64,000 nucleotides of DNA from Allobosea sp. Root381 (GTDB lineage: Bacteria > Pseudomonadota > Alphaproteobacteria > Rhizobiales > Beijerinckiaceae). The notes beneath the pieces are model-generated. The model did no database searches, was not told where the DNA came from, and saw only the letters and a list, made by a program, of their open reading frames with translations. Shown here piece by piece: positions 17,725-25,089 of the stretch. The stretch spans positions 1-64,000 of the forward strand of contig NZ_LMJT01000011.1 of the NCBI RefSeq assembly GCF_001429395.1. Reading direction: 5' to 3'. Position numbers and translations under genes: made by a program. Numbering within the stretch: position 1 is the stretch's first letter; every line of letters begins with the position of its first letter.

Positions 17725-19436
17725 CCGACAGCGTGCAGCCCATCGCCATCACGCCCGCACAGGCGAGGATCGGCTCGGTCCGCCTGAACGAGCGGCATGT
17801 CGCCGGCGCGCTGATCCTCGCGCTTTGCGCCGTCCTCGTGCTGATCATCGCCTTGCCGCTCTGGGCGCTTCTCTCGAAGAGCCTCGAGGATGTGAACGGG
17901 CGCTTCGTCGGCCTGGCGAACTTCATCGCCTACGCCACCACGCCGACGCTGATTTCCTCGCTTGGCAACAGCCTCTTCGTCGCCGGCGTGACCACGGCGA
18001 TCGTGATCCCCGTCGCATTCCTCTATGCCTATGCGCTGCGCCGCAGCTGCATTCCCGGCAAGGGGCTGTTCTACGCTGCGGCGATGGTGCCGGTGTTTGC
18101 GCCTTCGCTGCTGTCGGGTCTCGCGCTGATCTACGTCTTCGGCAACCAGGGGCTGCTCAAATCCTGGATGATGGGCGCCTCGCTCTATGGGCCGATCGGC
18201 ATCATCGCGGCCGAAGCGCTCTACAGCTTTCCCCATGCCGTGCTGATCCTCGTCACGGCGCTCGCCCTCTCGGATGGCCGACTGCGCGAGGCCGCCGAGG
18301 CCATGGGCACGACGCGCTGGCGCATGTTCCGCACGATCACCCTCCCCGGCGCCCGCTACGGGCTGATCAGCGCGACCTTCGTCGTCTTCACGCTGGTGAT
18401 CACCGATTTCGGTATCCCCAAGGTGATCGGCGGGCAGTTCAGTGTGCTGGCGACGGACGCCTATCGCCAGGTCGTCGGGCAGCAGAATTTCCCGATGGGT
18501 GCGGTCGTCGGCATCATCCTGCTCGTGCCGGCCGTCCTCGCCTTTTTCGTCGACCGACTTGTGAAGCGGCGCCAGAGCGCGATGCTGTCCGCGCGGGCGG
18601 TTCCCTATGCGCCGAAGCCCGAGCCGGGCCGCGATATCGCGCTGCTCGGCTTCGTCATCCTCACCACGCTCGCGATCGTCGCCCCCTACGCCATCGCGGT
18701 GTGGGGCTCCTTCGTCACCTACTGGCCGTATAATCTGGCGCTGACGCTGAACAATTACGATTTCGCCGCCTTCGATCCAGCCGGGTGGGACGCCTATCGC
18801 AACTCCCTGCTCCTCGCTTCGCTGACGGCGGTCATCGGCACGACGCTGATCTTCACCGGCGCCTATCTCATCGAGAAATTGAAGCTGTTCCCGCGGATGC
18901 GCGCCTTCGCGCAGTTCCTGGCGATGCTGCCGATGGCGGTCCCCGGCCTCGTGCTGGGCCTGGGCTACGTTTTCTTCTTCAACGCCACCTGGAATCCGCT
19001 CGGCTTTCTCTATGGCACGCTCGCGATCCTCGTGATCAACACGATCGCCCATTTCTACACGGTCGGCCACATCACGGCCCTGACCAGCCTGAAGCAGATC
19101 GACGGCGAGTTCGAGGCGGTTTCGGCTTCGCTCAAGGTGCCGTTCTGGTCGACCTTCCGCCGGGTGACCGCGCCGATCTGCCTGCCGGCCATCCTCGACA
19201 TCGGCGTCTATGTCTTCGTCAACGCGCTCACGACCGTTTCGGCCGTGATCTTCCTCTATGGCGCCGAGACCAAGCTCGCCTCGATCGCCATCGTGCACAT
19301 GGACGAGGCCGGTGCGATCGCTTCCGCTGCTGGCATGGCGACCGTGATCATGCTGACGGCGATCGCGGTGAAGCTCGCCCATGTCGGGCTGGACCGTCTC
19401 GTATTCGGACGGCTCCAGCAGTGGCGGCAGCGGTAG
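17721..19436 (+). CDS. ABC transporter permease (two-domain), 2-aminoethylphosphonate type
   Basis: A 571-aa inner-membrane protein that fuses two permease halves, each with about six hydrophobic segments and an EAA-type loop (EAAEAMGTTRWRMFRTITLP near residue 195; EAVSASLKVPFWSTFRRVTAP near 475). One polypeptide therefore supplies the whole channel, as in PhnU2/Fbp-type systems. It is the last gene of the phosphonate operon. Confidence 0.88.
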   Translation: MTDSVQPIAITPAQARIGSVRLNERHVAGALILALCAVLVLIIALPLWALLSKSLEDVNGRFVGLANFIAYATTPTLISSLGNSLFVAGVTTAIVIPVAFLYAYALRRSCIPGKGLFYAAAMVPVFAPSLLSGLALIYVFGNQGLLKSWMMGASLYGPIGIIAAEALYSFPHAVLILVTALALSDGRLREAAEAMGTTRWRMFRTITLPGARYGLISATFVVFTLVITDFGIPKVIGGQFSVLATDAYRQVVGQQNFPMGAVVGIILLVPAVLAFFVDRLVKRRQSAMLSARAVPYAPKPEPGRDIALLGFVILTTLAIVAPYAIAVWGSFVTYWPYNLALTLNNYDFAAFDPAGWDAYRNSLLLASLTAVIGTTLIFTGAYLIEKLKLFPRMRAFAQFLAMLPMAVPGLVLGLGYVFFFNATWNPLGFLYGTLAILVINTIAHFYTVGHITALTSLKQIDGEFEAVSASLKVPFWSTFRRVTAPICLPAILDIGVYVFVNALTTVSAVIFLYGAETKLASIAIVHMDEAGAIASAAGMATVIMLTAIAVKLAHVGLDRLVFGRLQQWRQR

Positions 19437-19463
19437 GAGCGGCTGATTGATCTGGAATCAAGG

Positions 19464-19609
19464 GTCATTCCGGGGCAGGCCGAAAGCCTGAGCCCGGAAC
19501 CCATTAACACCGGCGGGGCGCGGAAGAGACACGCCGATAGCAGCGGCTTGCCTGCCCGGACATTGTTCATGAGTTCCGGGCTCGCGGCTGCGCGGCGCTC
19601 CGGAATGAC
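19464..19609. repeat. Intergenic palindromic element (nested inverted repeats)
   Basis: Outer arms GTCATTCCGG (19464-19473) and CCGGAATGAC (19600-19609); inner arms of 15 bases, at 19490-19504 and 19569-19583, match with one mismatch. It lies in a convergent gap after the phosphonate permease. The sequence type (TCATTCCGGGG...CCCGGAAC) is common between genes in Hyphomicrobiales and may double as a bidirectional terminator. Confidence 0.7.
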
Positions 19610-19659
19610 GGCGCAAGCCCGTCCAACCGTAGCAATCTCAAGCTCGCAAGACGGCTCCT

Positions 19660-20670
19660 TCAAGCGAAGGCGACGCTGCGGCGCTGGGCGCGCAGCCTCG
19701 GATCTTGCGACCTGATCTCGACCGGCCGCCCATCCAGAATCTCGAAGCAGCGCGCCAGCGTGTCCTTCGACAGGCGCCGCATCGCCTCTGCCGTGAAAAA
19801 GGTCAGGTGTGGGAAGAGGATGACATCGTCGCGGCCGAACAGCGGGCTCAGCAGATGCCCCTTCTTCGCGAGCGGCTCCGTCGAATAGACATCGAGTCCG
19901 ACGGCGCCGAGACGATCCGCCAGCACGGCCTCGACGAGAGCCGCCTCGTCGATCAGCGCACCGCGCGAGACGTTGACGAGGATCGCCGACGGCTTGAGGC
20001 AGGCAAGCTCGGCCCGCCCGATCAGCCCGCGGGTCATGTCGTTCAATACGCAATGGAGCGAGACGAAGTCGCATTGGCGCAGCATGGCGTGCAGGTCGTC
20101 GACCTTCTCTATGCCGGCGGCCGCGAGCGCAGCCCGGTCGAGATGGGGGTCGTATCCGAGCACGCGGGCGCGAAATCCCTGCCCTGCCATCCGGGCCATG
20201 CTGCAGCCGATCCTGCCGGCTCCGACCAGCCCGAGCGTGGCGCCCGAGATGTCGCGCCCCAGCCAGCGCTGTTCGGGCCAGACCCAGCCTTCCGACGCCA
20301 TGGCGCGGCCGATCTCGGGCAGGCGCTTGGCCAAAGCGATCATCAGCGCAAATGCGCCTTCGGCGACCGTCTCCTCGGCGTATTCAGGAACGTTGACGAC
20401 CGGGATGCCGCGTTCGATCGCGGCGGAAATGTCGATCGCGTCGATGCCGACGCCGTATTTCACGATGCCCTTGAGCTTGGGCGCGGCGGCGATGACCCGT
20501 GCCGTGATCGGCGTGTAGCACATCAGCAGCAGGTCGGCCTCAGTGACCGCCGCGATCAATTCGGCCTCCGGAATGCCGTCAGGCAAGGTCACGAGCTCGA
20601 CGCCGCGCGCCCTGAGACCGGCATCGATCTCAGGGCATTCGAGTTCGCTATCCGTGCGAACGGCTTTCAT
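19660..20670 (-). CDS. D-2-hydroxyacid dehydrogenase family protein
   Basis: A 336-aa NAD(P)-dependent oxidoreductase of the SerA/glyoxylate reductase family. Visible are the dinucleotide motif GLVGAGRIG, the catalytic Arg in NVSRGALID, Glu in DVYSTEPL and His in FPHLTFFT. It lies 37 bases downstream of the PbfA-like gene on the same strand, so it probably acts on a hydroxy-acid or keto-acid in the same phosphonate-related pathway. It lacks anything that would show it is a phosphite dehydrogenase. The substrate is unknown. Confidence 0.85.
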   Translation of the reverse strand: MKAVRTDSELECPEIDAGLRARGVELVTLPDGIPEAELIAAVTEADLLLMCYTPITARVIAAAPKLKGIVKYGVGIDAIDISAAIERGIPVVNVPEYAEETVAEGAFALMIALAKRLPEIGRAMASEGWVWPEQRWLGRDISGATLGLVGAGRIGCSMARMAGQGFRARVLGYDPHLDRAALAAAGIEKVDDLHAMLRQCDFVSLHCVLNDMTRGLIGRAELACLKPSAILVNVSRGALIDEAALVEAVLADRLGAVGLDVYSTEPLAKKGHLLSPLFGRDDVILFPHLTFFTAEAMRRLSKDTLARCFEILDGRPVEIRSQDPRLRAQRRSVAFA

Positions 20671-20707
20671 GTCGGTTCCTCTCAGTCGCTGGTCGGATCG
20701 CGACTTC

Positions 20708-22069
20708 TCAGCCGGCGGCGATGGCCGTCTCGACGATGTCGAGCGCCCGGTCGAGATCGGCCTTCGCGATGACCAGCGGAGGCGACAGCGTCAGCACGTT
20801 GCCCTGGCTGATCTTGAAGCTCAGCCCCGCTTCCAGGCAGCGATAATAGACCCGCTCGGCCAGCGCGTTGTCGGGCGCCATGTCGGCCTTGTCGGCGACG
20901 ATCTCGACGCCGAACATCAACCCGCGCCCGCGCACGTCGCCGACATGCGGCGAGCCGTAGCCGAACGCCCGCAGGCGCTCCATCGCCGCCCCGCCGAGCT
21001 CGGCCGCCCGCTCCGGCAGCCCTTCCTCGCGGATGATCGCAATCGTAGTCAGCGCTGCGCGCGTCGTCACCGGGTTCTTCTCATGGGTGTAGTGGCCGAT
21101 GGCATAGTCGCCGGCGACATCGAGATCGCGCCGCGCAATCGCGGCCGCGATCGGCAGGATGCCGCCGCCCAGCGCCTTGCCGATGACGAGGATGTCGGGC
21201 GTCACCTCATCATGCTCGCAGGTGAAGAAACGCCCGGTCTTGCCGAGCCCGGTCGGGATCTCATCGAAGATCAGCAGCGTGCCGTGCCGGTCGCAGGCCT
21301 CGCGCACCTGCTTCCAGAAGCCCGGCGCCGGCGGGTTCGGCGTCGCACGCATCGGCTCGGCAACGACGGCGGCGAAATCGCCCTCGCGGCCAACCACATA
21401 GGAGATCATGCTGGCGCAGGCGCGGGCCGAGGCCTCCAGGCTGTTGTGGCCATAGGCGCAGTGATGGGTTGCCCAGGGCGCGACATGCTCGGCCCCCGGC
21501 AGGAGCGGGCCGGCGATGCCGGAGCGGAAAGTTGCCTCGCCGCCAACGCTCGACGCGCCGAATCCCGCGCCGTGGAACGCATCCCAAAAGGACAGGGTCT
21601 TGAAGCGCCCGGTGGCGGCCCGCGCCAACCGCAGCGCCACCTCGACGGCATCGGAGCCGCCGGTCGTGAACAGCACCTTGCCGAGGTCGCCCGGGGCAAG
21701 CTGGCCGAGCGTCTCGGCCAGTTCGACCGCCGGCTCGCAGGTAAAGCGGCGCGGCGCGAAGCAGAGTTCGTCGAGCTGCCGCTTGATCGCCTCCTTCAGG
21801 CGGGGGTGGCCATAGCCGATATGGTGGACGCTGTTGCCATGGAAATCCATGTAGCGGCGCCCGGCCGTATCCTCGATCCAGATGCCCTCGGCCTTGGCGA
21901 TCGCCGTGACGCAGGGGCTGGACAGGCTCTGGTGCAGAAAGGCGTCGGCATCGCGCTTCAGGAGGCTGCGCGTCCCGGCATCGTTGAGCCCGGCCGACCA
22001 CGCGCCGCGCGCCGCCGAGGTGTTCGACTCGCCTTCGGTATGGACGATCTTGCCAGACAGGCCGGACAT
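20708..22069 (-). CDS. pbfA: Class III aminotransferase-fold PLP enzyme, likely (R)-1-hydroxy-2-aminoethylphosphonate ammonia-lyase
   Basis: A 453-aa PLP enzyme: TTGGSDAVEVALRLAR cofactor loop, FDEIPTGLGKTG, and the Schiff-base lysine in VIGKALGGG. Class III transaminases are hard to tell apart by eye. Its location beside phnWAY with its own LysR matches PbfA, a lyase described from phnWAY neighbourhoods that turns hydroxylated aminoethylphosphonate into phosphonoacetaldehyde and ammonia, feeding PhnY and PhnA. The alternative is an ordinary omega-amino acid transaminase. It is divergent from the LysR at 22266. Confidence 0.65.
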   Translation of the reverse strand: MSGLSGKIVHTEGESNTSAARGAWSAGLNDAGTRSLLKRDADAFLHQSLSSPCVTAIAKAEGIWIEDTAGRRYMDFHGNSVHHIGYGHPRLKEAIKRQLDELCFAPRRFTCEPAVELAETLGQLAPGDLGKVLFTTGGSDAVEVALRLARAATGRFKTLSFWDAFHGAGFGASSVGGEATFRSGIAGPLLPGAEHVAPWATHHCAYGHNSLEASARACASMISYVVGREGDFAAVVAEPMRATPNPPAPGFWKQVREACDRHGTLLIFDEIPTGLGKTGRFFTCEHDEVTPDILVIGKALGGGILPIAAAIARRDLDVAGDYAIGHYTHEKNPVTTRAALTTIAIIREEGLPERAAELGGAAMERLRAFGYGSPHVGDVRGRGLMFGVEIVADKADMAPDNALAERVYYRCLEAGLSFKISQGNVLTLSPPLVIAKADLDRALDIVETAIAAG

Positions 22070-22159
22070 CCTGTTTCTCCCTTATGGCAGCGCGACTGCG
22101 GCTCCCTGCAGCGGGCTTCCGCACAGAGATAAGGCCCGCTTTGGATCGCGCCTCACGCG

Positions 22160-22178
22160 TCATAGTCGCCAAGTATGA
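22160..22178. promoter_or_regulatory. LysR-type operator between pbfA-like gene and lysR
   Basis: Inverted repeat TCATA-N9-TATGA with T-N11-A spacing (T22163, A22175) in the divergent intergenic region. Its CATAG...TATG half-sites resemble the box in front of phnW. Confidence 0.65.
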
Positions 22179-22190
22179 GTCACCTTGGAA

Positions 22191-22205
22191 ATCGTTGTTT
22201 TCGAT
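22191..22205. promoter_or_regulatory. Second LysR-type box in the same region
   Basis: ATCG-N7-CGAT with T-N11-A spacing, 29 bases downstream of the first box (centre to centre). The pair of boxes is closer to the LysR start and could serve autoregulation. Confidence 0.45.
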
Positions 22206-22265
22206 CAACTCATAAGTAAAATCGTTTGATGGCGAGCGGCGGGTCGCAGCCACCGGGAAACGCCC

Positions 22266-23123
22266 ATGCGCTACGTCCAGCTCCGCGCCTTCCATCAGGT
22301 TGCAATCTCCGGCGGCTTCTCGCGCGCCGCGAGCGAGCTGCACCTGACGCAACCGGCCATCTCGGATCAGGTACGGAAACTGGAAGAGGAATACGATTTG
22401 CTGCTGTTCAGTCGGCAGCATCGGCAGATCACCCTGACCACGATGGGTGAAAAGCTGCTCGCGGTGACGCGCCGCCTGTTCGATGCGGAGGAGCAGGCGC
22501 GGGAGCTGCTAAGCGAGTCCCGCAGCCTCCGGCTGGGGACGCTGCGACTGGCGGCGGATTCCGTCCATCATGTGTTGCATCTGCTGACCGCCTTCCGGCA
22601 GAGCTATCCTGGTGTCCAGGTAAGCGTCAGTGCCGGCAATACCGAGACCATCGTGGCGCAGTTGCGCAGCTACGAGGCCGATATCGGCGTGCTCGGTGAC
22701 ATGGCTCCGCACCGCGACTTCGAATTCGTTCCGCTGAATGCGACCCCGATCATCGGCGTCGTCGCGTCCGAGCATCCGCTGGCCTCGCACCGGACGCTCT
22801 CGCTGGCCGAGCTTGCCTCCGTGCCGCTGGTGATGCGCGAGAACGGCTCGCGGACGCGGCGCCTGCTGGAGCAGCGCGCGGCCGACGCCGGCATCAGGCT
22901 GCGCTACGCGATCGAGGTGGAAGGCCGCGAACCCGCGCTCGACATCGTTGCGGCCGGCGCAGGCATCGGCTTCGTCTCCGAGGCCGAACTGGGCGAAGGG
23001 CGTGGGCTCGCGCGGATCGCGATTGCGGGGCCGCCGATCCTGATGGAGGAGGCCCTGATCTGCCTGAGCGAGCGCCGGGAGAACAAGGCGATCAAGGCCT
23101 TCCTCGACATCGCACGCCGCTGA
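22266..23123 (+). CDS. LysR-family regulator divergent from the pbfA-like gene
   Basis: A 285-aa LysR protein with helix-turn-helix at residues 3-60 (AASELHLTQPAISDQVRKLEEEY) and a complete effector domain. It resembles the phnWAY LysR over its length (both begin the effector domain with LR-AADS and share a GNxxxxV motif), suggesting that both sense related phosphonates. It is likely the local regulator of the PbfA-like and dehydrogenase genes. Confidence 0.88.
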   Translation: MRYVQLRAFHQVAISGGFSRAASELHLTQPAISDQVRKLEEEYDLLLFSRQHRQITLTTMGEKLLAVTRRLFDAEEQARELLSESRSLRLGTLRLAADSVHHVLHLLTAFRQSYPGVQVSVSAGNTETIVAQLRSYEADIGVLGDMAPHRDFEFVPLNATPIIGVVASEHPLASHRTLSLAELASVPLVMRENGSRTRRLLEQRAADAGIRLRYAIEVEGREPALDIVAAGAGIGFVSEAELGEGRGLARIAIAGPPILMEEALICLSERRENKAIKAFLDIARR

Positions 23124-23249
23124 ACGACCCGCCTTCGCCGGGAAACCGCGGCCGATAGGATGGACGGACGGCCGCGATCAGAATCGTGCAGCATCGGGCA
23201 AAATAACGACGCCGCCTTGCCCCGGAACGGCCTCAAGGAGGTAGCGCCG

Positions 23250-23381
23250 ATGGAACTTACGGCGCTTCCGGACATTTCGATTCGAATAGGAGGCGGTCAA
23301 ATGGACGAGCTCTTTGTATTCGGCAGCATGTTGGTCGTGGCAGCTGCGTCTTGGTACGCCTCGAAACGCTGGGACCTCTGA
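23250..23381 (+). CDS. Very small predicted membrane protein
   Basis: AAGGAGG at 23235-23241 lies 8 bases from an ATG at 23250, giving 43 aa. An internal ATG at 23301 also has TAGGAGG 7 bases upstream, giving 26 aa. Both forms contain one hydrophobic segment (LFVFGSMLVVAAASWYA) ending in positively charged KRW. The double ribosome binding site suggests real translation. No family recognised. Confidence 0.45.
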   Translation: MELTALPDISIRIGGGQMDELFVFGSMLVVAAASWYASKRWDL

Positions 23382-23410
23382 TCCCGAAGCCCATGCGCCA
23401 GAGCAGATCC

Positions 23411-23527
23411 ATGAACGCGCAACGCATCGAGCTGTGCCTGTGGATGGTCCTGATTGGGACCGTCCTCTTCCTTGCCTCATCCGCCTATCTGGCCCGGATG
23501 CCAGGGCACTTCGTGGCCTTGCCCTGA
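23411..23527 (+). CDS. Very small predicted membrane protein
   Basis: A 38-aa ORF with one transmembrane stretch (LCLWMVLIGTVLFLASSAYLA), 29 bases after the previous small ORF on the same strand. There is no clear ribosome binding site, so it would depend on coupling or may be spurious. No family recognised. Confidence 0.35.
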   Translation: MNAQRIELCLWMVLIGTVLFLASSAYLARMPGHFVALP

Positions 23528-23584
23528 GGTGCCGCTTTTGGCACGGCGCCGCAAACGCAGGCTTCGCGCCCAGCTGCCGGCACT

Positions 23585-25018
23585 TCATTTAGTGGGAAAG
23601 GTCAGCGGCGAGTACTCCGTCACCGGCCGCTTCGCCCAATCATGCTGCGGGGCCGCTGCTTCCGTCCGCTTCTGCGCCTCGTGCAGGCGACGGGCCGCGG
23701 CGGGGTAGTCCATCGTCAGCACCGTCCCCTCGCGAACCACGAGGCGGCCATCGACATAAACCCGGTCGACCGCCCGTTCGGCTGCGGCGTAGACGAGGCT
23801 GCGGATAGGGTCTCGGCGCGGCTGCATCATCGGATGGGCGAGATCGACCAGGACGAGATCGGCCTTGCAACCGGCCTCCAGCCGGCCGATGTCGTCGCGG
23901 CCGAGCGCAGCGGCGCCCGCCGTCGTCGCGGCCTCGAACAGATCGGTCGTGGTCAGCGTGCGCGGGTTCTCCGCCATCAGCCGTGCGACATAGCCGGCAT
24001 GGCGCATCTCCTCGAGCATGTTGTGCGGATAGGTGTCGGTGCCGAGGCCGATCCTGACGCCAGCCCGGCGGTACCGCCCGAAATCGTCGAGCGCGATGCC
24101 GCGGCGCATGAAGACCGTGGGGCAATGAGCCACTGTCGTGCCGGTCTCTGCAAGCAGAGAGAGATCGCGCCGGCTGTGCCAGGCGACGCGCGGATAGTCG
24201 TCGAGGAAGATCGCGTGTCCGATGATGCTGGTCTCGCCGAGCACGCCGAGCTTCTCCAGCCACTGGATCGGCGAGACGCCGTGGCGGCGGGTGATCTCGT
24301 GGAACTCGACCGTCGACTGCGCCGCGTGGATCTGCCAGCGCAGGCCGCGACGAGCCGCTTCGGCATGGCTCTCCTTGATGAGGCCCTCGCTGCACGTGTC
24401 GATCTGCGCCGGGCAGACCATGCCGAAGAGGCGGCCTGACGGATGTTTTTCCGCTTTCTCGATCACGTCGAGAGCCTGCGCCATGGCCTCGGCGCCGGCC
24501 TTCTCGTCCCATTCGTATTCGACCACATAGCCATTGCGCGTGTGCCAGCGGGCCGAGCGGAACATCGGCGACAGGCAGACGCGCAGGCCGCTGTCGGCCG
24601 CGAGATCGAGCCAGCCGGAATGGGCGACCGAGAGGTCGGCGAGCGTGGTGACGCCCGAAAGCAGAAGCTCGGAATAGGCGACCTGCACGCAGTCCGGCAC
24701 CGCCTCGGCATCCGCCCGCAGGATCGGCATGAACTCATACAGCGATGAATTGTAGAGAGCCGGCGAGCCGAGCTCGTCGAGGAAGCCCTTGTTCAGCGGC
24801 TCGCTCGAGGGATGCGAGTGGATGTTGACGAGGCCCGGCATGACCATGCGGCCACGGCCGTCGACCGTTTCATCCACCAGCCCTTCGTAGCGGGCACCGA
24901 CAAAGCGCAGCGTGCCGTCCTCGAAGGCGACATCGGCACCGTGCAGATAGACATGCCGGGAGGCATCGGCATCCCAGGCGACAACGACGTCGGCATTCTT
25001 GATGACCGTGATCGTCAT
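23585..25018 (-). CDS. Amidohydrolase (TRZ/ATZ-type deaminase/hydrolase)
   Basis: A 477-aa metal-dependent amidohydrolase: NIHSHPS metal site near residue 67, WQIHAAQS, the third His in IIGHAIFL and the catalytic Asp in IGLGTDTYPHN. These match the cytosolic chlorohydrolase/guanine-deaminase branch, which removes amino or chloro groups from ring compounds; the substrate is not evident. It lies downstream of the ABC transporter genes but behind a strong terminator, so it is expressed by read-through or its own promoter. Confidence 0.85.
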   Translation of the reverse strand: MTITVIKNADVVVAWDADASRHVYLHGADVAFEDGTLRFVGARYEGLVDETVDGRGRMVMPGLVNIHSHPSSEPLNKGFLDELGSPALYNSSLYEFMPILRADAEAVPDCVQVAYSELLLSGVTTLADLSVAHSGWLDLAADSGLRVCLSPMFRSARWHTRNGYVVEYEWDEKAGAEAMAQALDVIEKAEKHPSGRLFGMVCPAQIDTCSEGLIKESHAEAARRGLRWQIHAAQSTVEFHEITRRHGVSPIQWLEKLGVLGETSIIGHAIFLDDYPRVAWHSRRDLSLLAETGTTVAHCPTVFMRRGIALDDFGRYRRAGVRIGLGTDTYPHNMLEEMRHAGYVARLMAENPRTLTTTDLFEAATTAGAAALGRDDIGRLEAGCKADLVLVDLAHPMMQPRRDPIRSLVYAAAERAVDRVYVDGRLVVREGTVLTMDYPAAARRLHEAQKRTEAAAPQHDWAKRPVTEYSPLTFPTK

Positions 25019-25045
25019 GATGGTTCCTCCCTAGCAGTTCAGGCA

Positions 25046-25080
25046 CAAAAAAGCGCCGCGCGGCTTGGCCGCGCGGCGCT
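25046..25080 (-). terminator. Strong intrinsic terminator after the substrate-binding-protein gene
   Basis: Read on the minus strand, a perfect 12-bp GC-rich stem (25069-25080 with 25052-25063), 5-nt loop and a run of six T (25047-25052). It separates the transporter genes from the downstream amidohydrolase. Confidence 0.88.
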
Positions 25081-25089
25081 CGTGAAGTC

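Noticed and set aside
17310..19382. A 690-codon open frame on the minus strand opposite the phosphonate permease
   Set aside because: Highly charged, low-complexity translation typical of the antisense of a membrane-protein gene.
19660..20670. The D-2-hydroxyacid dehydrogenase considered as a phosphite dehydrogenase (PtxD)
   Set aside because: It belongs to the same broad family, but there is no adjacent phosphite transporter, and no residue pattern specific to PtxD could be recognised.
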